A stretch of 64,000 nucleotides of DNA from Polydactylus sextarius (lineage: Eukaryota > Chordata > Actinopteri > Polynemidae), in assembly GCA_016801845.1 (NCBI GenBank), contig CM028913.1, positions 24,428,565 through 24,492,564 of the forward strand. Direction: 5' to 3'. Of the stretch, positions 28,469-40,255 are shown in pieces. The first letter of the stretch is position 1. Every line of letters starts with the position of its first letter. The position numbers were made by a program, and so were the translations under genes. The notes under the pieces are model-generated. The model ran no database searches, was not told where the DNA came from, and saw only the letters and a list, made by a program, of their open reading frames with translations.

Positions 28469-30368
28469 ACAACAGAGACTGATGCTGATTCTATAGGAGA
28501 CAGGATGAAGTGATAAAATAATCATTAGTCGTCTCTGAGCTCATGAACAAACTCGTGCACAGACTTTTGAACATGTTTGCAAAAATCTATTTTGACATGT
28601 ACCTGTGTGTGTGTGTGTGTGTGCGTGTGTGTGTGTGTGAGACGGAGAGAGTGTATCACGCGGAGACAGATAGAGGCGTCATCGCGCTGTTAGAGGGCCC
28701 GGCGCCACGTCAGCACTTCTACAGTTCAGCCAAGGACTCGTGTACACGCTGTCCATCCATCTCCACGTCTGGGGGAGGGAATGGGTGAGGCAGGGAGGGA
28801 GGGAGGGAGGGAGGGAGGGAGACGTACTGCCTCGATGGATGACTGGAGTAGGGGGAGTGAATAATATGTGAAAAATGTGGGTGAAGTCAAGTTAAGTTTA
28901 TTTGTAAAACAGAAAATTATAACAACATTTATCTCAAGGCTCTTTATGATGTTATAGAAAAACATAGAAAATACACTACCAACAAAATAATTAACAAATA
29001 TGAGTAAAAACTTGTGATAAAAAGTTAAAGTGTGTGAAGATAAATAATGAAAACAACTGAAGTGGTGAATGTTAATGTGTGACATAGAGAGGAGGTGCAG
29101 TGCATCATGGGAGTTATAATTCGATGACGTTTCTGTAAAACGACGTTAAAACTTAATTGTTTCTTCTCACACTCGTCCCCGTTGTAGAATCAGATCCTAA
29201 AGAATTAAATCATAATCGCTTTGATTTCTTTGTATAAATCACATTATAAATGATCGAATGTTCTGTGAAGTTGTGATTTTTTATAAATAAGTTTCGTTTT
29301 GTTTGCGACTGACGACAGCGTTTGTGTTTCGGGTCCGATCAGATTATTGGAGGCAACAACTCGTTCATTTACATCACAGAGACTCACTCTTCTTCACTTC
29401 TTGTTGGATTCAGCACTTTGGTTTTTTATTAGATTTAAACTAAACACATTGGAAAGAAATAACAAAAACACCTTCAACAGCAGTTTGGACAAAAACATCA
29501 GTCAGAAGTTGTTGTTGTTTGTGTGCGATGGATGAAACTAATTTATTATCTAAATACTTCCTGTTTTTATCTTTTAGTTGTGTCACAGGTCGAGTGTGGT
29601 TATTTTTATATTTGTATTTCAAAGTAAAAGACGTTAATCATTATTATTATAAAAATACAGGAAGTAGTGTTCGTCATGTGACCAACAGTGTTAAACAGTT
29701 TCCATCCATCATCACAAGTTTATTGTCAATTCTGTCATAAATGTTGTTTTACTGTGAGTGAGTTAAACAGTATGTCAGTGTAACACGATGCTAACGTTAG
29801 CACAGCTCAACGTTTTGGTTTTTTCAAACATGAAACATGTTTCAATCATCATCCACCATTCATTCATTCATTCATCATCCATCCATTCATTCATCATCCA
29901 TCCATCATCATCCATCCACGTTCGTCTTCTGATCATGATATAATTCTCTTTAAATTAGTTTTTCTTTTTAAATATTGTGACCTTTGATCTGATTTTCATA
30001 CTTTACAACTCATTTCAAAAGTGTTAAAACTAATTAAAATATTATATTTAAATCAGTCGGTTGTGGACATCTGTGATTTTAAAACCTCGTGAGCGACGAC
30101 GACAGCGAAGAGAAACGTGCTTCATGTCGATGTAACGATCACTCCTGAGTCCTCATCAGTCAGTCGTTCATTTAAAAAAAATAATGTCACGTAGAAAGTT
30201 ACAAGGTGTCAGATCAGGTTATTATGAATTTAAGATATTTAAATGTTCAGAGTTTAATGTTGCTTAAAATAGTTTGACTTCCTGTAGATTATTAAAGGGA
30301 ACAAGTGGGAGTTGGAGAGAAGAAGCTGAGAGCAACGAGACGGTTTGTTTTTATAAGCCTGCAATTTA

Positions 30369-30404
<36 letters not shown>

Positions 30405-31021
30405 AGTGTGTGAGAAGCAGACCGTGTTTAACAGCCGTCCCGGGGAAATGTCATTCACCGCTCGTCGTATGAGAGGAAGAAACGATTTGCACGAGACCGA
30501 ACAGAGAAGAGATTTTATCAGTTTCGTTTGGTGCCTCCGTGTGTCTCCGTCCGTGAAATAGGTGAAGTTCAGTGGTGAGATCTGGTTTCACCACAGGAAA
30601 CGTTGAAACATTAAAACCTGAGAGAGCTCGAGGCCACGCAGGATGAAAAATATATTTTTAAAAAAAGGAGGTGTTTGGTTTTTTATTGGTGTAAAATGTT
30701 GATTAAGTTCTGCTCAGTGGGAGAAGAAGAAGAGAGAGAAGAGTTAGAAACTAGAACTGGTAGTTTCATCTGGTGTCTTCTGAACATATCTGATATCTCA
30801 GTAACACATCAAAGAAATTGTTTCAAATTTGGTTCAAACCTTTAATTAGATTCAATGATAAACTGGTTAGATTGTGGTTGTCAAAGGTCAAAGGTCAAAG
30901 GTTAATGTGACTATAAAATCTGCTTTTGACCTTGTTCCTTTGGGAATCTGGAAAATCTGCACATTCATGTACATGTTTTTAATAAAGTGTGAGTTGATGT
31001 TACTGAGTGTTACATCCATAA
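28072..31021. other. Gene-free upstream stretch with microsatellites
   Basis: GT microsatellites at 28438-28469, 28603-28639 and 30371-30404; GGGA repeats at 28792-28821; ATTC/ATCC repeats at 29852-29925. A nuclear-receptor-like DR1 motif lies at 30885-30904. No exon supported. Confidence 0.55.
30885..30904 (+). promoter_or_regulatory. Triple DR1 nuclear-receptor-like motif
   Basis: Three half-sites AGGTCA, AGGTCA and AGGTTA, each separated by one A. This is the DR1 arrangement bound by HNF4 and PPAR-RXR. It lies about 5.6 kb upstream of the dgat1 start codon. Binding is inference from the motif alone. Confidence 0.4.
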
Positions 31022-31777
31022 AGTGACGGTTCAAAGTAACATGAACCAGAGTCTATTTTTTGTTTCACACCATGAATAAAGTAAATGGGGCAGTCAGAAT
31101 CAAACTCCCATCAACAGATATTTTATAATAATAATAATTATAATACATTTGATTGAAGTAATATCCAGTTTCAAAACCAAAACATAAAACCTTTTGTTTT
31201 CACAACCAAATAGTCTGTTAAAATACACTACAATGACACATCAAGATCAAACATAGAATAAATAAAATCTTCTAAAATGTCAGACGATAGTGAGAAAACT
31301 GGAGTGAAAGAGGAGCATGAATAGCCTCACTACAGCCCTACATTTGTCATTTTCCTAAACAACAGGTCGATGTGTCTGTGAAGAGACGAGGAAAATGATG
31401 AATCTGCTGATGTGGAACAACCTTCATCACCAGTTGTTATAAAACCAGACGTTGGGTAAGTCTTGTAAAACAGTGTTTTTAATAAACTCTGGGTTCACTT
31501 ACTAAGTTATCAGTACTTCAGTTTATGTGTAGGGACCCTATTCATGCTACTGCTGAAGTGAAGTGATATTTTGAGCTTTATTAGTGGTTAAAAAATGACA
31601 ATTTAGATACGTTTGGCTGACTGCCCCATTTACTTTCATTGTTAACTATTTGGTTGTGAAAACAAAAGACGGTCAAACTGGATATTACTTCAACCAACGT
31701 AACATATCTGTTGAGGGGGAGTTTGACTCGTGTTCATGGTTAAATAGACTCTGGTTCATGTTTCTCTGGACGTCACT
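31022..31777 (+). mobile_element. TTAA-family palindromic element, copy 4
   Basis: Left terminus AGTGACGGTTC after ATAA; right terminus GACGTCACT followed by TTAA. It carries the exon-like segment and GTAAGT donor-like site on the plus strand. The left arm is partly deleted and rearranged. Confidence 0.88.
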
Positions 31778-32050
31778 TTAATTAATTACTGAAATTATTG
31801 CAAAGTAATTTTGTTTCTTATCAGCTGATCGATTATTTCGCAAAAGTTTTCATCGCAAGTCTGTCACTGTTACCAGCGTTATTATGATGACTCTTATAGT
31901 AAAGTATTATTACACTACATATAATGTATATAAATAGTTTTTATACATTTATTTATTTACTTATAAGCCACCGACTGTTGATTGTTGTGAATAAAAACAG
32001 TTGGGAATCGGAGCTCAGTGAGGAATAGTCCATCACTTTAAGTGAAGTGA
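31778..32050 (+). repeat. Repeat unit flanking the palindromic element
   Basis: From ATTAATTACTGAAATTATTG to GGAGCTCAGTGAGGAATAG; the same sequence follows copy 5 (38312-38560) and appears inverted at 59035-59165. The element and this flank therefore travel, or were duplicated, together. Confidence 0.75.
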
Positions 32051-33740
32051 AAAATTCCTTTCAATTCAATTATTGTCTTTCAAACAGAGACTGATATGAA
32101 TCAGACCCTGATCAATGTCAAGACTTTAATCAGCGAATATCAAATTTGCTATAAATTAAATCCTTGAACACGATCGTTGCCTAACAACAACATTTGTCGC
32201 CAATATCTGTCATATAATTGGTTTGAAAATGAATGTTTTTCTTTGCCATTGGCATCAATGATTTGCTTCCTTTGACGCTTCGTATGTTGTAAATATGAAA
32301 ACTGAGGATCAACATTGTGATTTTAGCGAAAGATCAAAGGTTTTTGTGACGTCACAGATCATTTTTTTTTAATAACTCAGTAAGATGTTTTATACAACCA
32401 CATGATGCTAATTTTACTTACTACCAAAATAGACAAAAGCCTCCTCAGTGTAAATCTTAATTAATTGTTGTGACAACAGCGTTGGAGTCATGTGGATCGT
32501 AGAGAAGCGTCAGTGTGGTGGTATTAGTCACTTCACTGTTGTTAATGAGTGAATAATATTCTTCTCTGTCACACGTCAAAGTGCTGATCTGTCGGCGGTG
32601 ACACTTTCTTCCACTCGTTAATTCGTCCTCATGAATTTTCAGCGTTGGTGTCACATTATGATGATGTCATAACGTCTTTCCAAATCAGCTCCAAAATGGA
32701 AAAAAAAAAAAAAAAAGCAACAGTTTCTTTTATTTTTTTCTTTCTTTTTTTTCCTTCCGTTAATTGTGGCAGTTAACACGCGCTCGTGTTTCCGCTGCGT
32801 TCGCATCTGTGATTCAGTCACATTTGGTTTGATCAGAAAAAAAAAAATCAGCTCGTGGCAAATAAATTTATGAAAGTACACAGAGTAAATTAAACCAGAC
32901 AGCTGAAAATAAAATAAAATAATAATAATAAAAAAAGACTTTTCAGCTGAAGGTGACAAGTGTGAGGTGATGAAACAAAAAAATAGACTGAAATTGAAAA
33001 TGTCAGGATGAATTTTTTGAGGTTTGAAGAAGTTTGAGGAAGCAGAAAAAACAAAGAAAGAAAAGCAACTGAAGCCTCATGTTCTTCAGGTCATTGTCAC
33101 TATGAGACGTGTGAGTTTAATCAAAAATAATCATATTTAAATATGATAATAACACATGTAATTAAACTAGTGTTTATGATGGTCTGGTTAAACAAAGGGA
33201 GAAAGTAAAAGGTCAAAACCTGGCATGTTTCACCCAATAAAAACCAGTTAAAACCAGTTAAACCGTCCAGTTTACACCAGTGTTTTTAACTATTAGAACC
33301 AGTCTTAGAACCTTCTTCTCTGATGTAGTTTAATTTGTCTGTTGTGAACAACAATAGTCATTTCATTGTTGTGTTTTTGTGACTGGAAACAAAATGACAG
33401 ACCGGTCGTCTTCTGATGCAGATCATCTCCCCCAACATGCTGCATCATCAGCTTATTTAATAACAGATGTTAACAGTTTGATGATATTTGCTCCAGATCA
33501 ATATCAAGATGGAGAGAACTTGATGGCGCTTTATCGTGACCAGTATCCTGGTACAAATCAAGAGGGATTTCTCCTTATTTTATCTTGTTACTCACCAACC
33601 GTGTTGACCAATAATCAACATGGATTTTGTTTAGTGTTTCTGGAGAAAACTGAGACAATGTCTGACATTGGTTTGTTTAGTCTGAATGTCTGTACACTCC
33701 ACAGACCGGAGGTGATACCTAATCCTAGTCCACTCTAGTG
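32051..33740. other. Gene-free stretch
   Basis: No exon with recognisable content. It includes poly(A)/T-rich runs around 32700-32760 and a 119-codon open frame (33379-33738) that I do not accept as a gene. Confidence 0.5.
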
Positions 33741-34660
33741 GACTCCACCATCATCTCCAGTGGTGGTGTCTGGTGGACTTGGTCCTCTGATGGTTGGTGA
33801 ATCATCAGTTAATGATCATAATGTGTGAACAGCCCTAACGACTCCATCAGAGGCCGTCGGGACCTGGTCTGAGACCGGGACTGGATCTGTCATGTTAGAA
33901 AACTGGAGGAGTCTGAAGAGACTGACAAAGAGCGACAGCCAATCAGAGGAGGGATGTGAGATAAATGCTGCTGCTGTCTCACTGATTCACTCACAACCAC
34001 GTTTAAAAGTCTGACGTTTTAACGCTTTTTCTTTCATTTTCACTTTCTACAAACTCCCCGCGTCTGATCCAGATGTTACCCGGTACCGGGGAGGTCTGCT
34101 GCTGATTTCAGCTCCACCGTGAAAACCAGCGTGTTGCCATGGTGATGTTTACACGCCGGTTTAGCGGTTTAGTAACAGTTTCCATCATAACGTTACTTTT
34201 TAATGTCCAGTCTCCTCGACTGCTGCTATAGGTAGTCACCAGTCAAAGACCTCAGGAATATCCTCAGTGATTGGTTGAATTTGTGTTGTTAGTTGTGATT
34301 GTAACATTATTAAATCCTGGAGGATCTGATCAATGAGGAAGAAGATTGTTTTCATGTGTTTTCTCATCTAAACGTCTCTACTTCCTGTTTTTTGTCTAGT
34401 TCACGTGACCAGACGTAGAGTTTGGTGACGTCACGGTGTGATCGGGAGTCAATCACTGACAAGTCTTGTAGTGTGAACACTACAGGTCTCAGACCAGTTG
34501 TTGAGACTCCAGATCATGGAAACACAAGTCGCCAACGATCACGACAGAGACTGAGACTAGTGTGAACTAAACTTAACAAACACAGAGAGAAACGTCTGCA
34601 CGACACTGGAAGGTGAAAGGTCACGTCTCTTATTACACCGTCTCTACAACAACACAGTCT
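33741..34660 (+). mobile_element. Interspersed repeat A, second copy
   Basis: Direct-orientation partner of 22044-22835. It has a different middle (34174-34393) and the same ends. Identity in the first 430 bases is very high by eye. Confidence 0.75.
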
Positions 34661-35999
34661 GTCCTGGAAAGTCCTGGAAAATTGGGCGGTTTTGTTTTGT
34701 CATATACAGGAGAAGTTGTAACAGGAAATGTTTAGGGTTGAAGTTGGATGGATTGAGTGGTGTTTGAAGGTTTAAACTGGTGATGAATATTTAAGAGTTG
34801 AAGAAAACACACTGTTAATGTTGAAAACAGGGTTAATAGAAGTTCATGCACTGTTTAAGACTTTGATTAGTTCAGAACATTTGCTCCTGAGCGGCGCATC
34901 AACTCTTCGAGGAAACAAACAACACTTCAATCAACGTGTCAAATCCGTATAATTGTCACTGAAAAATCAGCGCTCATTATCGGTGCAGAATCCCACACCA
35001 GATGTTAATTTGTTGAACTCACATTAACTGAAGCTTCTAATTTCCTAAAACGCTGCAGTTAAAAAAAAAAAAAAAAAAAAAAACAACAAAAACCCTGAAA
35101 TGCTCAAAATGCGAGACTGGTGTTGGGTTCAACCTTTACACAAATAAAGATAATCTCTGTCTGCTGCTTTTATCTCCAACGCACTTTTAAAACAGGAAGT
35201 GGATACGACTGTTTTCTCACCTTGGAAGGAGCCGGAGGGTAAATGGTTTGGAAACGGTGGAGAGATGGAGGTTTTTGAAGGAAGGAGGTGGTGTTGTGGT
35301 GTTACGAGACAAGAGGCGAGGTGTCCTTTAGTCACGGGGTTATGAAGCATTTTATCACAGCTTTTCTCTTGAGTCTGCAGCTCCTCTGACATTATCAACC
35401 TCACATTTTGTAAAAGCAAAAGAAATAAATTACAAAAAAAAAAAAAAAACTGCAACCCTGCAGTCTTCAAACAAACGTCTCAAAACATTCAATTCCAGGC
35501 AGTTTGTATCCAAATGTCTTTGTATGCAAATCTGGGATCAATTCTGTTTTTGATGAAAAGGAAACGGTAGACGGCGAGCGAGGCCGTCTGCTGTTGTTTA
35601 CAACGTGTTCCACTTTCTAACAGCTTCATAATCAAAGGCTTCTCTCTCTGCACCGTGTTGAACTCTGGGCTGTAATGGAAGGATAAATCGAAGTGCTGAG
35701 ATTTCAGCACACAATTATGTTTTATCTGCTGCTCATTATTTCACACACACACGACATGTGTAGGATGTTTGCACACCGACGCAAATATACATGAAAGCAT
35801 CTCGTCTTTAAAGAGACAATTGAGTGTTTCTGATGTAATTAAACATTTAGTCTCAAATGAATTAAACTAGATCTTTGTTGTCTGGACTCAGTGAGTTGAT
35901 TTATGGAGTTTGAGACAAGTTCAAGCTCAAATATGAGGATTTATAGATGCATGTTTGTTCACTTTACCTGTGGAAATAAAATCTGATATGAGTTAAACA
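34661..35999. other. Gene-free stretch with a possible conserved element
   Basis: Poly(A) runs at 35060-35082 and 35434-35450. The part at 35490-35720 is non-repetitive and of balanced composition, including TATGCAAAT and AATGGAAGGATAAATC; possible conserved non-coding DNA. No exon seen. Confidence 0.4.
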
Positions 36000-37230
36000 T
36001 TATACAGTTAGAAAAAATCATTAGGAGCCAAATTTGGCCCAATTTTGGCAAAGTTTCAGAAAGATATGGAGTTTAAGTCACGTCCATCTACCTCCGGTCC
36101 ACAGGTCCAACGCTCATAAATATTATACATGGGAGTCAATGGAGAGATAGAAATTAATCCCTGGTCCAGTTTTAACATGTGATGTTAGTGAATGTTAAAG
36201 ATAATGTTTGACATGGAGAGAGTCTGTTTGGTGACAGGCAGCAAACGTTACTGTAGGTTTAGTGTGAGACCACGTAGCGACTACAACGCTGGTCTGGCTA
36301 CATCTACGTCACCGTCAAACTCTGACGCTAACGTTAGCTTAACAGCAGCTACGCTAACCTAGGAAAATATCTGACCTGGTCAGTTTTATCACCTGCTCCT
36401 CGTTCTCTCTTCAGCCGGGAAGAGACGGGGAAAGAAACTGTGACGTGACGTCACCTACCAGACTGGTTGGTTTGTAGTCGAACCACTTACGTGTTTTCAG
36501 AAGCAGATAAATCAACAATTACACCACAAACATGGTCTTGACTCACTGATAGTTTCATTTAAATTAACATACAGGACGTGTGTGATTCAGGGTAGAAGTC
36601 AAAGTGGATCAGAAAATCATTTTTATTTCTGTTTTGATACTATTCATTCTTTTTTAAATCTAAGGACCCAGTGGGTCAAAATGACGCCAAAACTCACCCA
36701 AAACCAATTAATAAACTGCTTCTAAAAAGAGTCTTCACAGTCGAGACAAAAGCCTTTACCTTGTTTACCTTTTACTTTTTAACTAGTGTGGTAAATCTGG
36801 GGTAAGACTGAAGTGTAGACCCAGTCAAGGTCTTTCTTTGTGGATCTGATCAAGATGGTGGTTTCCTGAGCATGTTCAGTTGGTTACAGACACTTGGTCG
36901 ACCTTGTTGACTTGACCTTGGATGAACATCCAGATAGAAAAACCATTAGGGGTCAAATTTGTCCCAAAGGTTCAGAAGGATGAACGGCCTCTATATGGTC
37001 CAAATTAAGGATGCAGAAGAACAAACAAAAAGATGCCAAAACTCACCTAAAATAACAATGATTGAACTCTAAAACATAGTTATAACTGACCCAGAAATAG
37101 TCCAACATCCACCACAGTCAAGACAAAAGTCTTTACCTTGTTTACATTTACTTTTTAACTAGTGTGGTTAAACCATAACTATGACATAGTCAAACCAACG
37201 ACCTTCACCTGCTTCCTCTGAGACTAAATG
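36000..37230. repeat. Interspersed repeat C with internal tandem organisation
   Basis: Blocks such as CCATTAGGGGTCAAATTTG, TCAAGATGGTGGTTTCCTG and TTTACCTTGTTTACC recur within it, and again at 56840-58090 and, inverted, at 54480-54715. It is interrupted by repeat B (36087-36582). No coding capacity seen. Confidence 0.7.
36087..36582 (-). mobile_element. Interspersed repeat B, inverted copy
   Basis: Reverse complement of 16597-17092, inserted within repeat C. Both contain AGCTTAACGTTAGC-like sequence in the middle. Confidence 0.75.
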
Positions 37231-37854
37231 ACAAACGTCTGTTAGACTAGAACCACAGTCTTTACTGTCTGGGATGTGTCCTGGGTCTAACCTGAGGTCT
37301 CCTACCAGTTGGACGTGTTTGCAAAATTCAACAATAAAGAGATAATCAACACCGTAATGAGTTGGTGGAGTTTATGTGTCAGGAGGAAATAACAAACTGT
37401 CTGGTTTCTCAAGATAAATTAGTTCCAGGAGACGAAGAGTGATTCATAGAAACTCGATAAAGACACAGCAGCTTTACCCAAAAGAGCCAGACATCTTGGG
37501 GAGGATGATGTCTGTGTTTTTGTCCAGTCAATCAAAAATAAAAAAAACAACCTACATGGAGCCACCAAGTTGTCTTACAGGGCTGGAAATCAGACCGAGT
37601 CGGGCCAAGTCTTTCTGCTAAAAACTGTTTGGTAAAAATTTGAGTTTTGATCAATACAAGATTTTTGGAAGTTAAAACCTCCAACACCAACATTTCCCTT
37701 TGGTGAAAAGACAAAATAATGAGGTTGTTGTTTATTTATTGTCTTTCAACAACTTTTTGTGATGATGCCACTTAAATCTTTAACTCTTTCTACTGAGGCA
37801 ACAATGTAAAGAAAAGGCCCCCTGCTGGACAGACTCAGTTATAACAGTGTTTCT

Positions 37855-38311
37855 GACTGGTGATGAAGGGTGTTTCAGATCAGCAGATTCATCATTTTTA
37901 CAGACACATCGACCTGTTGTTCAGGAAAGTGATGAATCTGCTGATGTGGAACAACCTTCATCACCAGTTGTTATAAAACCAGACGTTGGGTAAGTCTTGT
38001 AAAACAGTGTTTTTAATAAACTCTGGGTTCACTTACTAAGTTATCAGTACTTCAGTTTATGTGTAGGGACCCTATTCATGCTACTGCTGAAGTGAAGTGA
38101 TATTTTGAGCTTTATTAGTGGTTAAAAAATGACAATTTAGATACGTTTGGCTGACTGCCCCATTTACTTTCATTGTTAACTATTTAATTGTGAAAACAAA
38201 AGACGGTCAAACTGGATATTACTTCAACCAACGTAACATATCTGTTGAGGGGAGTTTGACTCGTGTTCATGGTGAAATAGACTCTGGTTCATGTTGCTCT
38301 GAACCGTCACT
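37855..38311 (+). mobile_element. TTAA-family palindromic element, copy 5
   Basis: Begins within the central inverted region (GTGATGAAGGGTGTTTCAGA), so the left arm is lost. The right end GAACCGTCACT is followed by TTAA. It carries the exon-like segment and donor-like GTAAGT. Confidence 0.88.
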
Positions 38312-38560
38312 TTAATTAATTAGTGAAATTATTGCAAAGTCATTTTGTTTCTTATCAGCTGATCAATTATTTCGCAAAAGATTTCATTGCAAGTTTGTCA
38401 CTGTTACCAGCGTTATGATGAATCCTATAGTAAAGTATTATTACACTAAATATGATTATATAAATAGTTTATATACATTTATTTATTTACTTATAAGCCA
38501 CCGACTGTTGATTGTTGTAAATATAAACAGTTGGGAATCAGAGCTCTATGAGGAATAGTA
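38312..38560 (+). repeat. Flank repeat unit next to copy 5
   Basis: Matches 31778-32050 from the TTAATTAATTAGTGAAATTA region to GGAATAGTA. Confidence 0.75.
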
Positions 38561-38833
38561 AATCCGTCATATTATATGGTATAGTGTTAATTTTCTATAC
38601 TATTAACAGCACATAATGTATTTCCATACTTATCTGTGTCGGCATCAACAAATACATCACGTTTAAACGTGATGATGCTGCCGTGTTGGTGTTAATGAAG
38701 GTGCAGGAGACGTGTTTATTTGGAGCTGCTTAATTAGCAGCAGCAGTAATGAAGCCACGCGGGACGAGGCGGCGCTGGAATCTGGACGGTCGGGGTGGGA
38801 TGATTATTTAGACCGGATCTGTCCGAGTGTCAG

Positions 38834-38836
<3 letters not shown>

Positions 38837-38882
<46 letters not shown>
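38837..38882. repeat. (AC)n microsatellite
   Basis: About 23 AC units, followed at 38918-38935 by a short GT run. Confidence 0.92.
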
Positions 38883-38887
<5 letters not shown>

Positions 38888-39585
38888 GCTTTCTTGTCTT
38901 TATTTGCAGCTACACGTGTGTGTGTGTGTGTGTGTTGAGTCTATCTGAAGTGATGCTACACCAGAACAGCAGGGATTATTTGTAATTTCTTCATGAAGAG
39001 TGAGTCAGTCGTAGGGATTTTATTACTAAACGCTTGAAAATCTGCAGGAGTTTCATTTCTCTCTAACTTCCATTCACTTAAATGTCCCGTTAAAAGGCTA
39101 AACCAGCTGGGATTTACGTAACCTCTATTACAGACACAAATAAAAACGCACCAAAGATAAATTGTGATGATTCATATAAAAAACTTCTGCTCTATGTAAA
39201 GACCTGAATCATTTTTAAGTTCTGACCCAGACAGGAAGTTAACTCATAAACTCCACGTCCATGTGGGTGTTTGTAATAATGAGAGCAGTTAAATTTAAAT
39301 CCGGAGAGAGAAGACAGCGTTTTCTTTATGGTTTGAATTTGGCAGTGATACTGGAGATGAACTTTATCTGGATCTGTTGTTTGACTCTGAAGTGTCTAAT
39401 CTGAAGGTTGGACTTTTCATCACTAGGGGGCAGATGAGTTTCAACAAGTTAGTTTGACTCAATATTGATTAATTTAGAGACATTTCAGTTTCAATAACAG
39501 TTCAATACCATGAACTAGTTTTTCTTGGATATGAAAGATGAGTAGTGACGTTAAAAATGGACCTAAAATCGTTGGTAGTAGTTAA

Positions 39586-40255
39586 AGTGACGGTTCAGAG
39601 CAACATGAACCAGAGTCTATTTCACCATGAATACGAGTCAAACTCCCTCAACAGATATGTTACGTTGGTTGAAGTAATATCCAGTTTGACCGTCTTTTGT
39701 TTTCACAACCAAATAGTTAACAATGAAAGTAAATGGGGCAGTCAATAAAACGTATCTAAATTGTCATTTTTAACCACTAATAAAGCTCAAAATATCACTT
39801 CACTTCAGCAGTAGCATGAATAGGGTCCCTACACATAAACTGAAGTACTGATAACTTAGTAAGTGAACCCAGAGTTTATTAAAAACACTGTTTTACAAGA
39901 CTTACCCAACGTCTGGTTTATAACAACTGGTGATGAAGGTTGTTCCACATCAGCAGATTCATCATTTTTCTCGTCTCTACAGACACATAGACTCGATGTT
40001 CAGGAAAATGACAATGTGTAGGGACCCTATTCATGCTACTGCTGAAGTGAAGTGATATTTTGAGCTTTATTAGTGGTTAAAAAATGACAATTTAGATACG
40101 TTTGGCTGACTGCCCCATTTACTTTCATTGTTAACTATTTGGTTGTGAAAACAAAAGACGGTCAAACTGGATATTACTTCAACCAACGTAACATATCTGT
40201 TGAGGGGAGTTTGACTCGTATTCATGGTGAAATAGTCTCTGGTTCATATTAACTA
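39586..40255. mobile_element. TTAA-family palindromic element, copy 6 (most complete short form)
   Basis: Starts AGTGACGGTTCAGAGCAACA right after TTAA. Left arm 39586-39830 and right arm about 40015-40255 are near-perfect inverted repeats; the middle holds the inverted exon-like segment. The right outermost bases are decayed. RR/YY ends with a TTAA target fit the Kolobok type better than piggyBac, by inference. Confidence 0.88.

Noticed and set aside
33379..33738. Open frame of 119 codons starting MTGNKMTDRS
   Set aside because: No recognised domain, no splice context or neighbouring exons, and it runs into repeat A. Possibly part of an unknown repeat, but not supported as a gene.
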